A DNA stretch of 64,000 nt from Candidatus Thiosymbion ectosymbiont of Catanema sp. Cochon2018 (GCA_011392765.1 WYCW01000001.1:1677714-1741713); one strand, 5' to 3'. Shown: positions 43,359 through 51,878, counted from the first letter of the stretch. Notes: generated by a model from the sequence alone, not told the origin. Numbers and translations are program-made.

Positions 43359-45299
43359 ATGCGAGTCTATTTCGATATCCAAGCCCAAGGCACCAGCGCC
43401 TACGCCTGTACCGAAACAGGCGGCCAAATGTTGCGCCTGGACAAGTTACATCTGGGCGAACAGGCCCAGGTACGGATCAAAAGCAAGAACTATACCTTAG
43501 GCGAGTTGGTCCGGCGGCTGATCGAATTCAGGAACGACGATGCCGGGTTGTTGGACGACCGCGACCAACTGGAGATCGGGCGGCATTTGTATGCCCAGAC
43601 CATCGCCCGCCTGCCGGCGGCGGAGCAAAACAAGCTACGAGATGCCCCCAAAGTTATCCTGCATCTCTCCAGCCTGGACGAGCGTATCACCCGCCTGCCC
43701 TGGATATTGCTGGCGCGTGACCAGGACCTCTTGAGCACCTGCGGTTGGTCGGTGTTGCTCAGTGGCGTGTCCTTTGCCCGGCGGGACGACCATGGGACCA
43801 TGCAGCTACATCGCGGCCTGCGGGCCGTGGAATTGCCGCCGTCACCGCGCCTGCTGGTGATCGCGCCTCAGCCGACGGATGTCGCCGATACGGAGGCCGA
43901 CGCCCATCTGGAGGCATTGCAGGAGCGATTGAGCGGCAGTGATGCCCGGCTGGTGTGGGGCAATCACCTGCGCAAGGTGTCGGGATGGGAGGAATTCGTC
44001 GCGGTCCTGCCCGAGTTCAGGCCGCATCTGGTCTATTACTATGGTCACGGCACCGGGACGGAACACCGTGGCGAGCTGACCTTCACGACTCCCCAGGGCA
44101 AGGCCCGGAAGATCCCGGTGGCGGATTTCGCGCAGTGCATCAAGCAGTTGCAGGACCCTCCCAGGTTGGTCTATGTCAATTGCTGCCAGGGGGACGCGGC
44201 CGGTTATCTCGGAGTGGGGCGGCAGATAAAGGCACCGGCGGTCCTGACCAATCGCACCAAGGCGGTGATCCCGGCGGCCCAGGAACAGGCCATGGCCTTG
44301 TGGGAGGCCGTGATCCTGAAAGGTCAGGCCCCGCACTTGGCCTTGCAGGCGATCTATCAGCGTACGGCCGAGTTGAAGCTGTCACGGGCGGATGTGCGCT
44401 GGATGACACCGGTTCTGTATGGACACTACAACCACTGGCAGGCCCATCCGCCGAGGCCGGCCAAACACTGGATTAAGGATGATGAGTGGCATCTCAAGGT
44501 AGACCGCATCCACCAATTCGGCACCGTTACCCTCCTGGTCCGGGAGATGCTGCGCAACAGGCGGCCGCGCTGCCTGTTCTTTGTCTGGTACGGGCGTGCG
44601 GGCGAGGGCATCGACCTCTTCCATGAGCGTCTGGCTTCCGAGTTGGAGACAGACCTACCGGCAGAGACAGAGGTCTATCCGGTTGCTCCGGCCTGGCCGG
44701 ATCATTTGGCGAATCCGGAGATCGCCTTTCGCGAGGTGACCCTGGAGGCCTTCGAGGTGGACTGCCTGGAAAATATCCCGGCGCGTATCCGCGCGCAGAA
44801 CCAGGGCGAGCGACAGGTCCTGACCTACCTGAATCACCGACCGGTCATCACCCGGCCCTATACCTCGCCGGAGATACTGGCAAATACCATCAACCCACAG
44901 ACCTTGCGCCACTATTTCGACTGGTGCGACCGGGTCTATCCCAACTTGCTCGAACCGGGCCAGTACCTGCTGGTCGGCATCTCCTTCGTGGTCAAGGACC
45001 CGCCGAGATTCCGTGACTGGTTCCGCCAGGCCCGGAGTGGATTGAACCTGCGCGACAGCGTGGTACGCTTGCTGGATGAAATGGAGAATCTGGCCGAAGA
45101 GGATTTATTGGACTTTCTCCATCTGCACGATATTCCGCTGCCGGCCGCTAGGCGCGACCAGGTAATCAAGGCAATCCTCGCCAAGACCAAAGGCCACTAC
45201 GAACTGACCATTGCCGAGTTAGAGAATTGGCTGGAGTGCGGACTGGTGGTGGAGGAAGAGAAGCAGGACGACCAGGACTTCAGGCCCTTCGAGGTATGA
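43359..45299 (+). CDS. CHAT-domain protease with STAND-like C-terminal region (646 aa)
   Basis: The CHAT caspase-like dyad is visible as H230 in LVYYYGHGTGT and C275/C276 in RLVYVNCCQGDAAG, with the typical preceding LLVIAP strand and following PAVLTNRTKAVIP. Residues about 385-545 (LFFVWYGRAGEGIDLFHERLASELETDL ... VLTYLNHRPV) resemble the inactive STAND-like domain described in NTP-dependent conflict systems. The last about 80 residues are helical (LRDSVVRLLDEMENLAEEDLLDFL), like an effector-associated adaptor. CHAT proteases are cut-and-kill effectors in several defence systems. Before element insertion the gene ended 8 bp ahead of the MoxR start. N-terminal residues 1-150 form an unassigned domain. 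Confidence 0.8.
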   Translation: MRVYFDIQAQGTSAYACTETGGQMLRLDKLHLGEQAQVRIKSKNYTLGELVRRLIEFRNDDAGLLDDRDQLEIGRHLYAQTIARLPAAEQNKLRDAPKVILHLSSLDERITRLPWILLARDQDLLSTCGWSVLLSGVSFARRDDHGTMQLHRGLRAVELPPSPRLLVIAPQPTDVADTEADAHLEALQERLSGSDARLVWGNHLRKVSGWEEFVAVLPEFRPHLVYYYGHGTGTEHRGELTFTTPQGKARKIPVADFAQCIKQLQDPPRLVYVNCCQGDAAGYLGVGRQIKAPAVLTNRTKAVIPAAQEQAMALWEAVILKGQAPHLALQAIYQRTAELKLSRADVRWMTPVLYGHYNHWQAHPPRPAKHWIKDDEWHLKVDRIHQFGTVTLLVREMLRNRRPRCLFFVWYGRAGEGIDLFHERLASELETDLPAETEVYPVAPAWPDHLANPEIAFREVTLEAFEVDCLENIPARIRAQNQGERQVLTYLNHRPVITRPYTSPEILANTINPQTLRHYFDWCDRVYPNLLEPGQYLLVGISFVVKDPPRFRDWFRQARSGLNLRDSVVRLLDEMENLAEEDLLDFLHLHDIPLPAARRDQVIKAILAKTKGHYELTIAELENWLECGLVVEEEKQDDQDFRPFEV

Positions 45300-45300
45300 C

Positions 45301-45541
45301 TAGCCCAATGCCATTAAGTTAGTCGCTGGTTGCTTACCGGTGCGGAAGAGAAAACTACGAATCACGCGAATCGGCGCGAAATTGTCATCCCGAACCGAAG
45401 GGAGGGACCTTATTCGCGGGGATTCGCGTGATTCGTAATTGCGTTTTTGCACCACAGAGACACCGAGAACACAGAGAAAACACGAAAAAAAATCTCCATT
45501 TTCTCCGTGCTCTCTGTGTCCTCTGTGGTTAGTTTCCTTAT
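45301..45541. mobile_element. Insertion of repeats between CHAT and MoxR genes, flanked by a 17-bp duplication
   Basis: GCCCTTCGAGGTATGAC, containing the CHAT stop codon, occurs at 45284-45300 and again at 45542-45558. Between lie a MITE-A left part (from 45306) and a CACCACAGAGACACC hairpin (45452-45534). Removing one repeat copy and the insert restores a compact operon junction. Confidence 0.8.
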
Positions 45542-45561
45542 GCCCTTCGAGGTATGACGAG

Positions 45562-46524
45562 ATGGAATTGAGCCCGGATATCCTGCAACTCACCCCGGCG
45601 GACAGCACCTTCGAACAAGACGCCCGCTGCTTTGTGCCCGACGATAAGCTGGTAACCGCCATCCGGACTGCCGTTGCGGTGGGTGAACCCCTGTTGATGA
45701 CGGGCGAGCCGGGCACCGGCAAGACCCAGGCGGCCTATTACGCGGCCTACAAGCTGGAACTGGAGCCGGTGATCCATTTCCAGGTGAAGTCGGAGACCAC
45801 GGCGCGGGACCTGCTGTATCATTTCGATACGGTCCAGTATTTCCATGATGCCCATTTCCGGAATCTCCGGGAGGAGAAGCAAAAGCAAGCGCAAACGAAA
45901 ACTCAACCGGATGATGGCGATCGGCTGGACAAGAGCAACTATGTGGAGCCGCGTCCCTTGTGGGAGGCTTTCAGGCACAGCGACAAGACCGGAAAACCGG
46001 CGGTGCTGCTGATCGATGAGATCGACAAGGCGCCCCGAGACTTCCCCAACGACCTGCTGCACGAACTGGACCGGATGGAATTCACGGTGGCCGAGACCCG
46101 CACCAAGGTCAGATCCGAGCAGCGCATCCGCCCGCTGGTATTTATCACCTCCAACAGTGAACGCCGCTTGCCGGAGCCTTTTTTACGTCGTTGCGTGTAC
46201 CACCATATCCGTTTCAACGATACCATCGTCGAGCGTGCGGTCGCGGCCCATGCAAAACATCGCCCCGAGTTGAACCGCCTGAGCGATGAGCTGCTGAAGC
46301 TGGCGATTCGCCGCTTTCTGGATCTGCGCGACCAGGACACCTTGCGCAAGAAACCTGCTACCGGTGAGCTCTTGGTCTGGTTGCGTATGCTGGCGCTGGA
46401 GGTGGATATGGATGCCGCGAGGCTCCACCAACTATTGAATTCGAAGGACCTGTCGACACTGCCCTATCTGGGCACGCTGCTGAAGGATCACCAGGATATG
46501 GAGGAGGTATCTAGTGCAGCATAG
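45562..46524 (+). CDS. MoxR-type AAA+ ATPase
   Basis: 320 residues from MELSPDILQLTPADSTF (ATG 45562). The 361-residue frame from 45439 reads through inserted repeat DNA and is rejected. Walker A is GEPGTGKT (48-55) and Walker B VLLIDEIDKAP (about 146-156), with sensor 1 FITSNSERRLPEPFLRRC near 192-210 and the downstream lid helices. MoxR ATPases remodel or activate vWA-domain partners. The partner here is presumably the 1245-residue vWA-like protein at 37717. A 45-residue charged insertion (EEKQKQAQTKTQPDDGDRLD) precedes Walker B. Last gene of the system, same strand as the Pepco-like, vWA and CHAT genes. Confidence 0.9.
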   Translation: MELSPDILQLTPADSTFEQDARCFVPDDKLVTAIRTAVAVGEPLLMTGEPGTGKTQAAYYAAYKLELEPVIHFQVKSETTARDLLYHFDTVQYFHDAHFRNLREEKQKQAQTKTQPDDGDRLDKSNYVEPRPLWEAFRHSDKTGKPAVLLIDEIDKAPRDFPNDLLHELDRMEFTVAETRTKVRSEQRIRPLVFITSNSERRLPEPFLRRCVYHHIRFNDTIVERAVAAHAKHRPELNRLSDELLKLAIRRFLDLRDQDTLRKKPATGELLVWLRMLALEVDMDAARLHQLLNSKDLSTLPYLGTLLKDHQDMEEVSSAA

Positions 46525-47002
46525 TGAAAATCCGGAGACCATTTCCTTACGATCAGGCGGTCAACAACTTGCCAGCACAAGTCCAAATTACAATTAGAAC
46601 CACGGAGGCAGACACGAATAAACACGGATTATGATCCGTGTTTATCCGTGTCCATCCGTGGTTCTTCTACAAGTCCAATTAACAAATTGAGCCAAATCAT
46701 CATAAAAATCAATCCCGTAGGCTGGGTTACGGCCAGGGACGGCCAAACCCAGCACACGGTATTGCGGATCGGAAAAGCTGGGTTTCGTTCCTTGCCACCC
46801 AGCCTACAACACTTAGATGATTTGTTAATTGAGAACGCCCGCTAGGATAATCGGTGCACTTCGGTGCCGCCGTACCAGCGACCGGAGGCTGAAAAACCCC
46901 GTTAGTATCGGTTCAAAAACAAATTGCACATCTTGGCGATAATTGATGTGCAGTAGAGGTCGTAGCGAGGGAGATTTGTTCACGTTATTTTTGAACCGAT
47001 AC
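46525..47002. repeat. Gene-free region with two hairpin repeats
   Basis: An AACCACGGAGGCAGACAC hairpin (46600-46665), a GTAGGCTGGG palindrome related to 12167-12333 but missing one end (46675-46845), and a CAAAAATAACGTG/TTTGAACCGATACT-like inverted pair near 46905-47000. No gene. Confidence 0.6.
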
Positions 47003-49162
47003 TTAGCGCAGATAGACGCCGTCTTCACCGATCTTGCCCGGACCCTCGAGGACATAGATGCCGGCGGAGTTGCCCTTGACGTGGAACGAAAGGTTTCCGC
47101 CCTGGGCTGTGATCTCGTCGCCGGTGACCGCATCCCGGTAGATGCCGTCGCGCACGCCGCTGACGCTGATGTCCTGGCCGCCGCCGATGGTGAGCCCGAC
47201 CACGGCGTAGCTTTCTCCCTGGTTCCAATCGCGGACGAAGGAGAGACCCGAGCCCCACTCGGCGAGCTGGCTCATGGGGGCCTTCTGCAGGGCGGGGATG
47301 GCGCGGCGGATCCGGTTGAGGCGCCGGAGGTGCCGGTAGAGCGGGTGATCCTGGGTCGTGGCGATGTGGGCGTCGTCGATGTGGTCGCCGAAATAGGCGC
47401 GCCCCGTCGTATCCAGGGTGTCGTCATTGCCGATGACGTCCTGGGGCGCGCCCTTCATGAACTCGATTTCTTCCCCGAAATAGAGGCAGGGGATGCCGCG
47501 CACGGTCCATAGCAGGTTGTAGGCGGCCGCCGCCATCCATTGTTCGCCCTTGAAGCGGAAGCGAAAGTCGTTGTCCGGGCCGACGTCGTGGTTTTGGAGG
47601 AAGGTGACGAGCTCGGTGGCGTTGCCGTAGATCCAATCCATCTCCAGCACCCGGCCGATGCCCTCGAAGCTGCCGCGGCTCAGGTTGTCGCGGAAGGTGG
47701 AAAAAAGGCCGAAATCCAGTTGGGGAAAACCGGAGTCGCCCCCGGAGGTGGGATCGCGCGGGTCGTGGCCGAGGCGGGTGTACCACCAGGGGCGGATCTG
47801 CGAGGGTCCGTTGTCGCCCCCGCCCAAATCTCCCCAGCCGTAGCCCTTGACCAGGTTCTCGCCGAATACGAACAGCCCAGGTTTATGGGCCTTCCAGGCG
47901 TTGACGTACTCGAGCAGGTTGTCGCGCTCGATGTGTTTCACAGTATCGATCCGCAGGGCATCGACCCCCATGTCGAGATAGCGGTTGATGCTGCCGATGA
48001 TGTAATCCTTGACCTTCTCCCGCTCGGTGGCGAGGTCGATGCAGTCGCCGGCGAGGTGCTTGTGTTGCAGCGGATAAATGCTCTCCCAGTCTCCGCCGCA
48101 GATGAATCCGTCCTGGTGATACCACGCGGGGTCGAGGGTATTGGCGTCGATCCCGAAGAAGCGGCCGGGTTCGTAGCCGGGCTTGGGTAATATCTCGCCG
48201 GTCTTGGGGTCGGTCAGGGGCTCGACGCCTTCCGGATCGCGGGCATGGCGTTCCCGATACCAGTCCGGGGCGAGGGGATTGTCGATGTCGTCTCGGTTCG
48301 GCCAGGCGTAGTTGCCCAGGTTGCCCTGATAGGGGCCATGGTCGACCCGACCCTGCTCCGAGCCCTGGGGGACGTAGTACTTGATCGGCAGGTGGTCGAT
48401 CCACACCTTGCCGCGGATGCCGTACTGGCAGGAGTGGTTGATGACCACATCCTGAATGATCTTGATGCCGCGGGCGTGGGCCTCATTGATGAGGTCCTGA
48501 TAGGTGGCATCGGGGGATTCCAGCCGCGGATCGATTCGCGTCCAGTCGTAGCCATGGTAGCCATGGTAGTCGAGGCCGGAGCGGTTCTCGATGGGCGGGG
48601 TGATCCAGATGGCGGTAAAACCCAGGTCGCGGATGTAGTCCAATCTCCGGATCAGTCCCTTGAAATCCCCGCGCCAATGGGGATCCGTGGCCTTGCCGGC
48701 GGCGTCGAAGCGGATGCGGTCACGGCAGAAGAAGTTGTTGGACGGGTCGCCGTCATAGAATCTGGTGGTGAGCAAAAAGTAGATGGTCTCCTCGCGGAAG
48801 TCGGGTCTTCCACTGGCTTCCGTCTTGATCCGCGGTGCGGCTTCGGGGCGAGTGGAGGACCGGGCCGGGGCGGATGCGGTTGCCGCCGACCGCGGTTGTT
48901 GATCGTGCCAATGGCCGTCTTCCGTATACCAACCGCTACGATCCCGGTGCAGATCGCCGCTCTGCCGGCCCTGGAGGTCATTGAAGACGAAGCTGGCGGC
49001 CTCGACGCCTGCGAACCGATGGATCAGCCAACCGTCCACCTGCTCCATGGGAACGCCCGGCCAGATCGAGCCCTGGCCATGGGGGTGGGTATTCCAGTAA
49101 TGGATGTGGACGCTGTTTGCCCAAGTGGTGGGTTTTTTGAAACGGACGATAAGGTCGGCCAT
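47003..49162 (-). CDS. GH13 alpha-amylase-family enzyme with N-terminal starch-binding module
   Basis: 719 residues from MADLIVRFKKPTTWANSVHIHYWN (ATG 49162). The first about 90 residues (HIHYWN ... WPGVPMEQVDGWLIHRF ... FVFNDLQGRQSGDL) match a CBM26-like starch-binding module, then a Ser/Ala/Pro linker. The GH13 barrel has DVVINHS, the nucleophile in VDALRIDTVKH (near residue 405), the acid/base in LFVFGENL (near 434) and FLQNHD (near 525), and ends with a beta-sandwich C domain. It hydrolyses alpha-1,4-glucans. No signal peptide is seen, so it probably acts on intracellular glycogen-like polymer, unless exported by another route. Monocistronic; the extended start at 49216 lies in a repeat and is less likely. 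Confidence 0.9.
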   Translation of the reverse strand: MADLIVRFKKPTTWANSVHIHYWNTHPHGQGSIWPGVPMEQVDGWLIHRFAGVEAASFVFNDLQGRQSGDLHRDRSGWYTEDGHWHDQQPRSAATASAPARSSTRPEAAPRIKTEASGRPDFREETIYFLLTTRFYDGDPSNNFFCRDRIRFDAAGKATDPHWRGDFKGLIRRLDYIRDLGFTAIWITPPIENRSGLDYHGYHGYDWTRIDPRLESPDATYQDLINEAHARGIKIIQDVVINHSCQYGIRGKVWIDHLPIKYYVPQGSEQGRVDHGPYQGNLGNYAWPNRDDIDNPLAPDWYRERHARDPEGVEPLTDPKTGEILPKPGYEPGRFFGIDANTLDPAWYHQDGFICGGDWESIYPLQHKHLAGDCIDLATEREKVKDYIIGSINRYLDMGVDALRIDTVKHIERDNLLEYVNAWKAHKPGLFVFGENLVKGYGWGDLGGGDNGPSQIRPWWYTRLGHDPRDPTSGGDSGFPQLDFGLFSTFRDNLSRGSFEGIGRVLEMDWIYGNATELVTFLQNHDVGPDNDFRFRFKGEQWMAAAAYNLLWTVRGIPCLYFGEEIEFMKGAPQDVIGNDDTLDTTGRAYFGDHIDDAHIATTQDHPLYRHLRRLNRIRRAIPALQKAPMSQLAEWGSGLSFVRDWNQGESYAVVGLTIGGGQDISVSGVRDGIYRDAVTGDEITAQGGNLSFHVKGNSAGIYVLEGPGKIGEDGVYLR

Positions 49163-49592
49163 CGTGGGGACTCCGGGCGGATATGGCAAGGTCGTGTAGC
49201 TTGGGGGCAATGCCATCGAGTTAAGAGACTACCTTTTTAGACAGTCTCTATCTGACTAACTCCCTTAAAAACATAGAGTTAATTTTCGATCGAGCCGTTT
49301 ACCACAAGGGGGTTCCTAGACGGCCTCTAGATGGTATCTTGAAAAATACGACGGATTACGCAGTCGGCTGGATAGCCTTGTCAGGCCAATCACCTACGAT
49401 AGTAAAAGATATGCTCTTCGGTCAACGGCTCATCGGACTTAAGACAGAGAATGCAAAGGCTGCACATTATCTTAAGGCGCTCCGAGACGATGAGTGCTAA
49501 CGTGACGGCTAAGCCGTGCAATGCCGCAAGTGACGGACTTTCGGACGGCACCAAGCCGGTCCCGCGATATCGCGTCGGATTTGAGTCGTTTG
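49163..49592. other. Gene-free region; possible degenerate attC at its right side
   Basis: 49220-49330 carries MITE-B-like end fragments. 49330-49490 has no recognised content. At about 49493-49600 the minus strand reads TGACAAACGACTCAAATCC ... GCGGCATTGCACGGCTTAGCCGTCACGTTAGC. This resembles the right half of the neighbouring attC sites and would terminate the cassette array, but the left half is not convincing. Confidence 0.35.
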
Positions 49593-49886
49593 TCAGAGCC
49601 GGTCTAGCCAGTACTGAGCGCGCCGCCGATGGTGCGCTACCGCCAATACTTGAACAGAACCCGCGTGCTCTCGGTACAAAACCGTAAAGGGAAATTGCTT
49701 CATCCGCGTGCGTCTGACGTCAGGGTGTTTTTCTACGGGGTTTCTGTGAGGAGCTTCGCAGATTGTTCTCATTAGTCTTTCGAATTCAGCCAGATAAGTA
49801 GCGCCAAGCCCTGGGCGCTTGGACTCGTAAAAGACAATGGATTCCAGGTACTCGGATTCAGCGGCAGGATGAAAGAAATAGCTCAT
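49593..49886 (-). CDS. RelE/ParE-family toxin
   Basis: 97 residues from MSYFFHPAAESEYLESIVFYESKRPGLGATYLAEFERLM. The pattern, with RTRMKQFPFTVLYREHAGSVQVLAVAHHRRRAQYWLDRL at the end, is the ParE/RelE fold with its C-terminal catalytic/basic strand. Proteins of this subgroup poison gyrase or cut ribosome-bound mRNA; which applies here cannot be told. The ATG overlaps the stop of the antitoxin gene upstream (ATGA at 49883-49886). A longer frame starting at 49988 lies within the antitoxin gene and is rejected. First recognisable toxin at the distal end of the cassette array. Confidence 0.88.
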   Translation of the reverse strand: MSYFFHPAAESEYLESIVFYESKRPGLGATYLAEFERLMRTICEAPHRNPVEKHPDVRRTRMKQFPFTVLYREHAGSVQVLAVAHHRRRAQYWLDRL

Positions 49887-50113
49887 CTGAGTAGAGACAT
49901 TGCCTTGCGCCTTACTGCCTCCGCTGTTACCGGCTGAACGAGTCCTGCATCCAACTCGCGCGCTCTCCGATCGGCCTCTGCGAGCCAATCCTCGGAGAGT
50001 TCCGTCTCAGATGGCGAGTCCAGGCTCAGAAGCAGCCTTTGAGCGAGTTCCGCCCTTTTTTCCTCTGAAAGATGAAGGGCCTCGCGCTCAATCTCTTGCA
50101 GGTTCATATTCAT
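49883..50113 (-). CDS. Addiction-module antitoxin, TIGR02574-like
   Basis: 76 residues, MNMNLQEIEREALHLSEEKRAELAQRLLLSLDSPSETELSEDWLAEADRRARELDAG. This is the helical 'addiction module component' family that pairs with RelE/ParE toxins. Translational coupling to the toxin by a 4-bp overlap supports the pairing. The start codon lies 26 bp after an attC site (50139-50242) in the direction of transcription, the usual arrangement of an integron cassette gene. No promoter of its own was recognised. Confidence 0.85.
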   Translation of the reverse strand: MNMNLQEIEREALHLSEEKRAELAQRLLLSLDSPSETELSEDWLAEADRRARELDAGLVQPVTAEAVRRKAMSLLR

Positions 50114-50138
50114 TCACCGAGTACATCTTTCTACGTGG

Positions 50139-50242
50139 CCCTAACGTTTGGGCTCAGGTGCCCAATGCCGCGTGGCACTGAACTTGAAAGTCACTGAAGA
50201 GCCGGACCGCGGCATTGGGTCGCCTGCAGCCGAATGTTAGGC
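50139..50242 (-). other. attC recombination site 1
   Basis: Minus-strand reading runs from GCCTAACATTCGG to CCCAAACGTTAGGG. Long complementary arms (CCCAATGCCGCG and CGCGGCATTGGG) bring the two simple sites together. Nearly identical to the site at 53502-53605. Confidence 0.85.
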
Positions 50243-50305
50243 GAATGAGCCGTGAAAAACGACCCATCAATTGAGCCTGGCTCCTTTTCCCAACGGTTGC
50301 TATCA

Positions 50306-50632
50306 TTAAGGGCTCTGACCCCTTTCCCTCTGACCTTTCTTGTCTGAAAATGTGAACTCAACTCTTCCATTTTCATCAAGAGTTACATCACCAACTTGAG
50401 ATGATGCGTCACCAGACCGACCAGTTTTCATATCTTTCATAAATACCTTTACTGATGGCTGATCATTGCTATTCGTAATGGTAAACTGGACAACTTGTTG
50501 TCCTAACACATCTTTGACATGTTAGTCTTTGTTGTTGGTTAAAAATACCCCGTATTGGTAATCATATTTCGATGGGTCAGCAAGGACGCTGGCTGACATG
50601 ACGAAAAGAATTGCCATAAGTATTTTGTGCAT
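50306..50632 (-). pseudogene. Cassette gene for a small secreted protein, interrupted by an in-frame TAA
   Basis: From ATG 50632 the frame reads MHKILMAILFVMSASVLA, a good signal peptide, then DPSKYDYQYGVFLTNNKD, a TAA codon, and HVKDVLGQQVVQFTITNSNDQPSVKVFMKD in the same frame to 50306. Nothing else is damaged, so a single substitution explains the loss. The mature part would be a roughly 90-residue periplasmic or secreted beta-rich protein of unknown function. Located between two attC-type sites. Confidence 0.6.
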
Positions 50633-50687
50633 TTTTTGCTTCTCCCTGCCCTTAAATGGTGGACCTGTCAGGCACAGGGCAGTGAAC

Positions 50688-50932
50688 GCCTAACGGGGAG
50701 CTAACCAACAACATCCATTGCCCCCATGGACGGGGGCAAGGGAGGTTTGTCTGCGTTCAGCGTCTTGATAGGCGGCGCGTTTCCTGTTGCACTGGCGTTT
50801 TTGTCAGGCGATTGCCTGTTTTGGTGTCTGAAACCGGTAGGGCTATCAAAGCGCCGCCGTGCATGTTCCTGTGTGCCTTCCTTCTAGTAATACTTTTTAG
50901 ATTGCACTTGCTGGTTAGCTCCCCGATAAGCG
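50688..50932 (-). other. Long attC-like inverted repeat, probably a gene-less cassette end (copy 1)
   Basis: GCCTAACGGGGAGCTAACCA (50688) and the complementary TGGTTAGCTCCCCGATAAGC (50912-50931) form a stem of about 20 bp around a roughly 205-bp loop. It has the GCCTAAC / G(A)TAAGC termini of attC but a loop far longer than usual. No gene in the loop. Confidence 0.55.
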
Positions 50933-50959
50933 GCGCATGGACGCGCCGCTTATCGCCAA

Positions 50960-51020
50960 GTTAACCCGCCGCCCAAAGTGCGCTAGCACTCGGGCGGTCG
51001 GGTTGAGCGCCGTGTTAGGC
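50960..51020 (-). other. attC recombination site 2 (short)
   Basis: Minus-strand reading GCCTAACACGGCGC ... GGCGGGTTAAC, with arms CCGCCC/GGGCGG. The TAA stop of the upstream antitoxin frame is the TAA of GCCTAAC, as is common for cassette genes. A GATAAGCGGCGC/GCGCCGCTTATC hairpin (50926-50955) joins it to the long site. Confidence 0.7.
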
Positions 51021-51214
51021 GCTCTTGTGCTTTTGTACTGGCTCGATCTCTCCTCCTCGGAGGTTGCCATACTTAAAGCGATTGCCATACTTCGACGAGA
51101 CATCGACTACTATTCGATGAGCAAGCTCAAAATACTCAGACACATTGTGATGAGCATCGGCTTCAAGTTTTTTTGTACCTTGCCTTTTTCAGCTAGTAAA
51201 GGCGTTGTAATCAT
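51015..51214 (-). pseudogene. Antitoxin of PIN cassette, copy 1, frameshifted
   Basis: Same gene as 52806-53006, but the T-run near 51168-51174 has seven Ts instead of eight. The frame is therefore lost after MITTPLLAEKGKVQKNLK. Start ATG at 51214 still overlaps the toxin stop. Confidence 0.8.
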
Positions 51215-51684
51215 GTGTCGGTCTCGGTAAAGAGTTCAAGTGGCGTTGCTATTTCTGGCGTAAATAAGTTCATGCGACTATTGATAATCCTGATGTGCTG
51301 TTTCTTATTCGCATTGGCCAGATGGTTGCAGTTCCATGTGAGCAGAAAATCAATTTTATAGTACGACGCATATGCTAAATGGATAGCGTCCCCTGTTCGT
51401 GTCTGTGGCATCAGATAGTTCTTGATGTATGTGTCAACCATACCGACAAGCGAAACATCAGTCGGGAGCAGTGCAATCTCTGATACGCAAGCTAACATCC
51501 GTTGTTTGTTCGGATAATCTCCAGAGCTTAGCTCTGCAATGGTCTCTTCGGAGATCCATAGATCAAACTTGTGACGCTCTTGGTTCCACCATCACTTTGT
51601 TATCTCGATGTAAGTCCTCATGCTATCCCTTTCATCAAATAGATAACTGGGGATCGTCGTATCGAGATAAACTGATCTTTTCAC
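51211..51684 (-). pseudogene. PIN-domain toxin cassette, copy 1, with nonsense codon
   Basis: Aligned with the intact copy at 53003-53476, the codon CGA for Arg in ITKRWW is TGA here (complement at 51593-51595), truncating the protein after about 30 residues. The rest of the frame is open to 51211. It begins with GTG at 51684, 26 bp after attC 3. Confidence 0.88.
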
Positions 51685-51709
51685 TTCTGGGCTCGCGAAC
51701 TATTTCCGC

Positions 51710-51814
51710 GCCTAACGTCACCCATAAGCCGAGCCATACTGCGCCACGATAACGCCTCAGGATAGCTCCGAGCTCAATGCGCAGTATGGCGTCGGCTTGA
51801 TGGGCGTGTTAGGC
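51710..51814 (-). other. attC recombination site 3
   Basis: Minus strand GCCTAACACGCCCATCAAGC ... GCTTATGGGTGACGTTAGGC with arms GCCATACTGCGC / GCGCAGTATGGC. Distinct sequence from the other sites, as expected for an independently acquired cassette. Confidence 0.85.
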
Positions 51815-51878
51815 GATTTTCTCATTGCCAGAAAACTAAAAATGAGCCTGGCCCTTTTCCTACTTTTCTTCTTCGGCT

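Larger units (their letters stand above)
50688..51710. repeat. 1.02-kb duplicated pair of cassettes, copy 1 (copy 2 at 52479-53502)
   Basis: The blocks align with an offset of 1791 bp left of a T-run and 1792 bp right of it. Differences are few: scattered substitutions, the one-base T-run change near 51170, and a CGA/TGA change at 51595. Copy 1 is the inactivated one. Confidence 0.9.

Noticed and set aside
45439..45561. N-terminal extension of the MoxR ATPase (MRFCTTETPRTQRKH...)
   Set aside because: It translates an inserted CACCACAGAG hairpin; the ATG at 45562 restores the ancestral junction and the family N-terminus.
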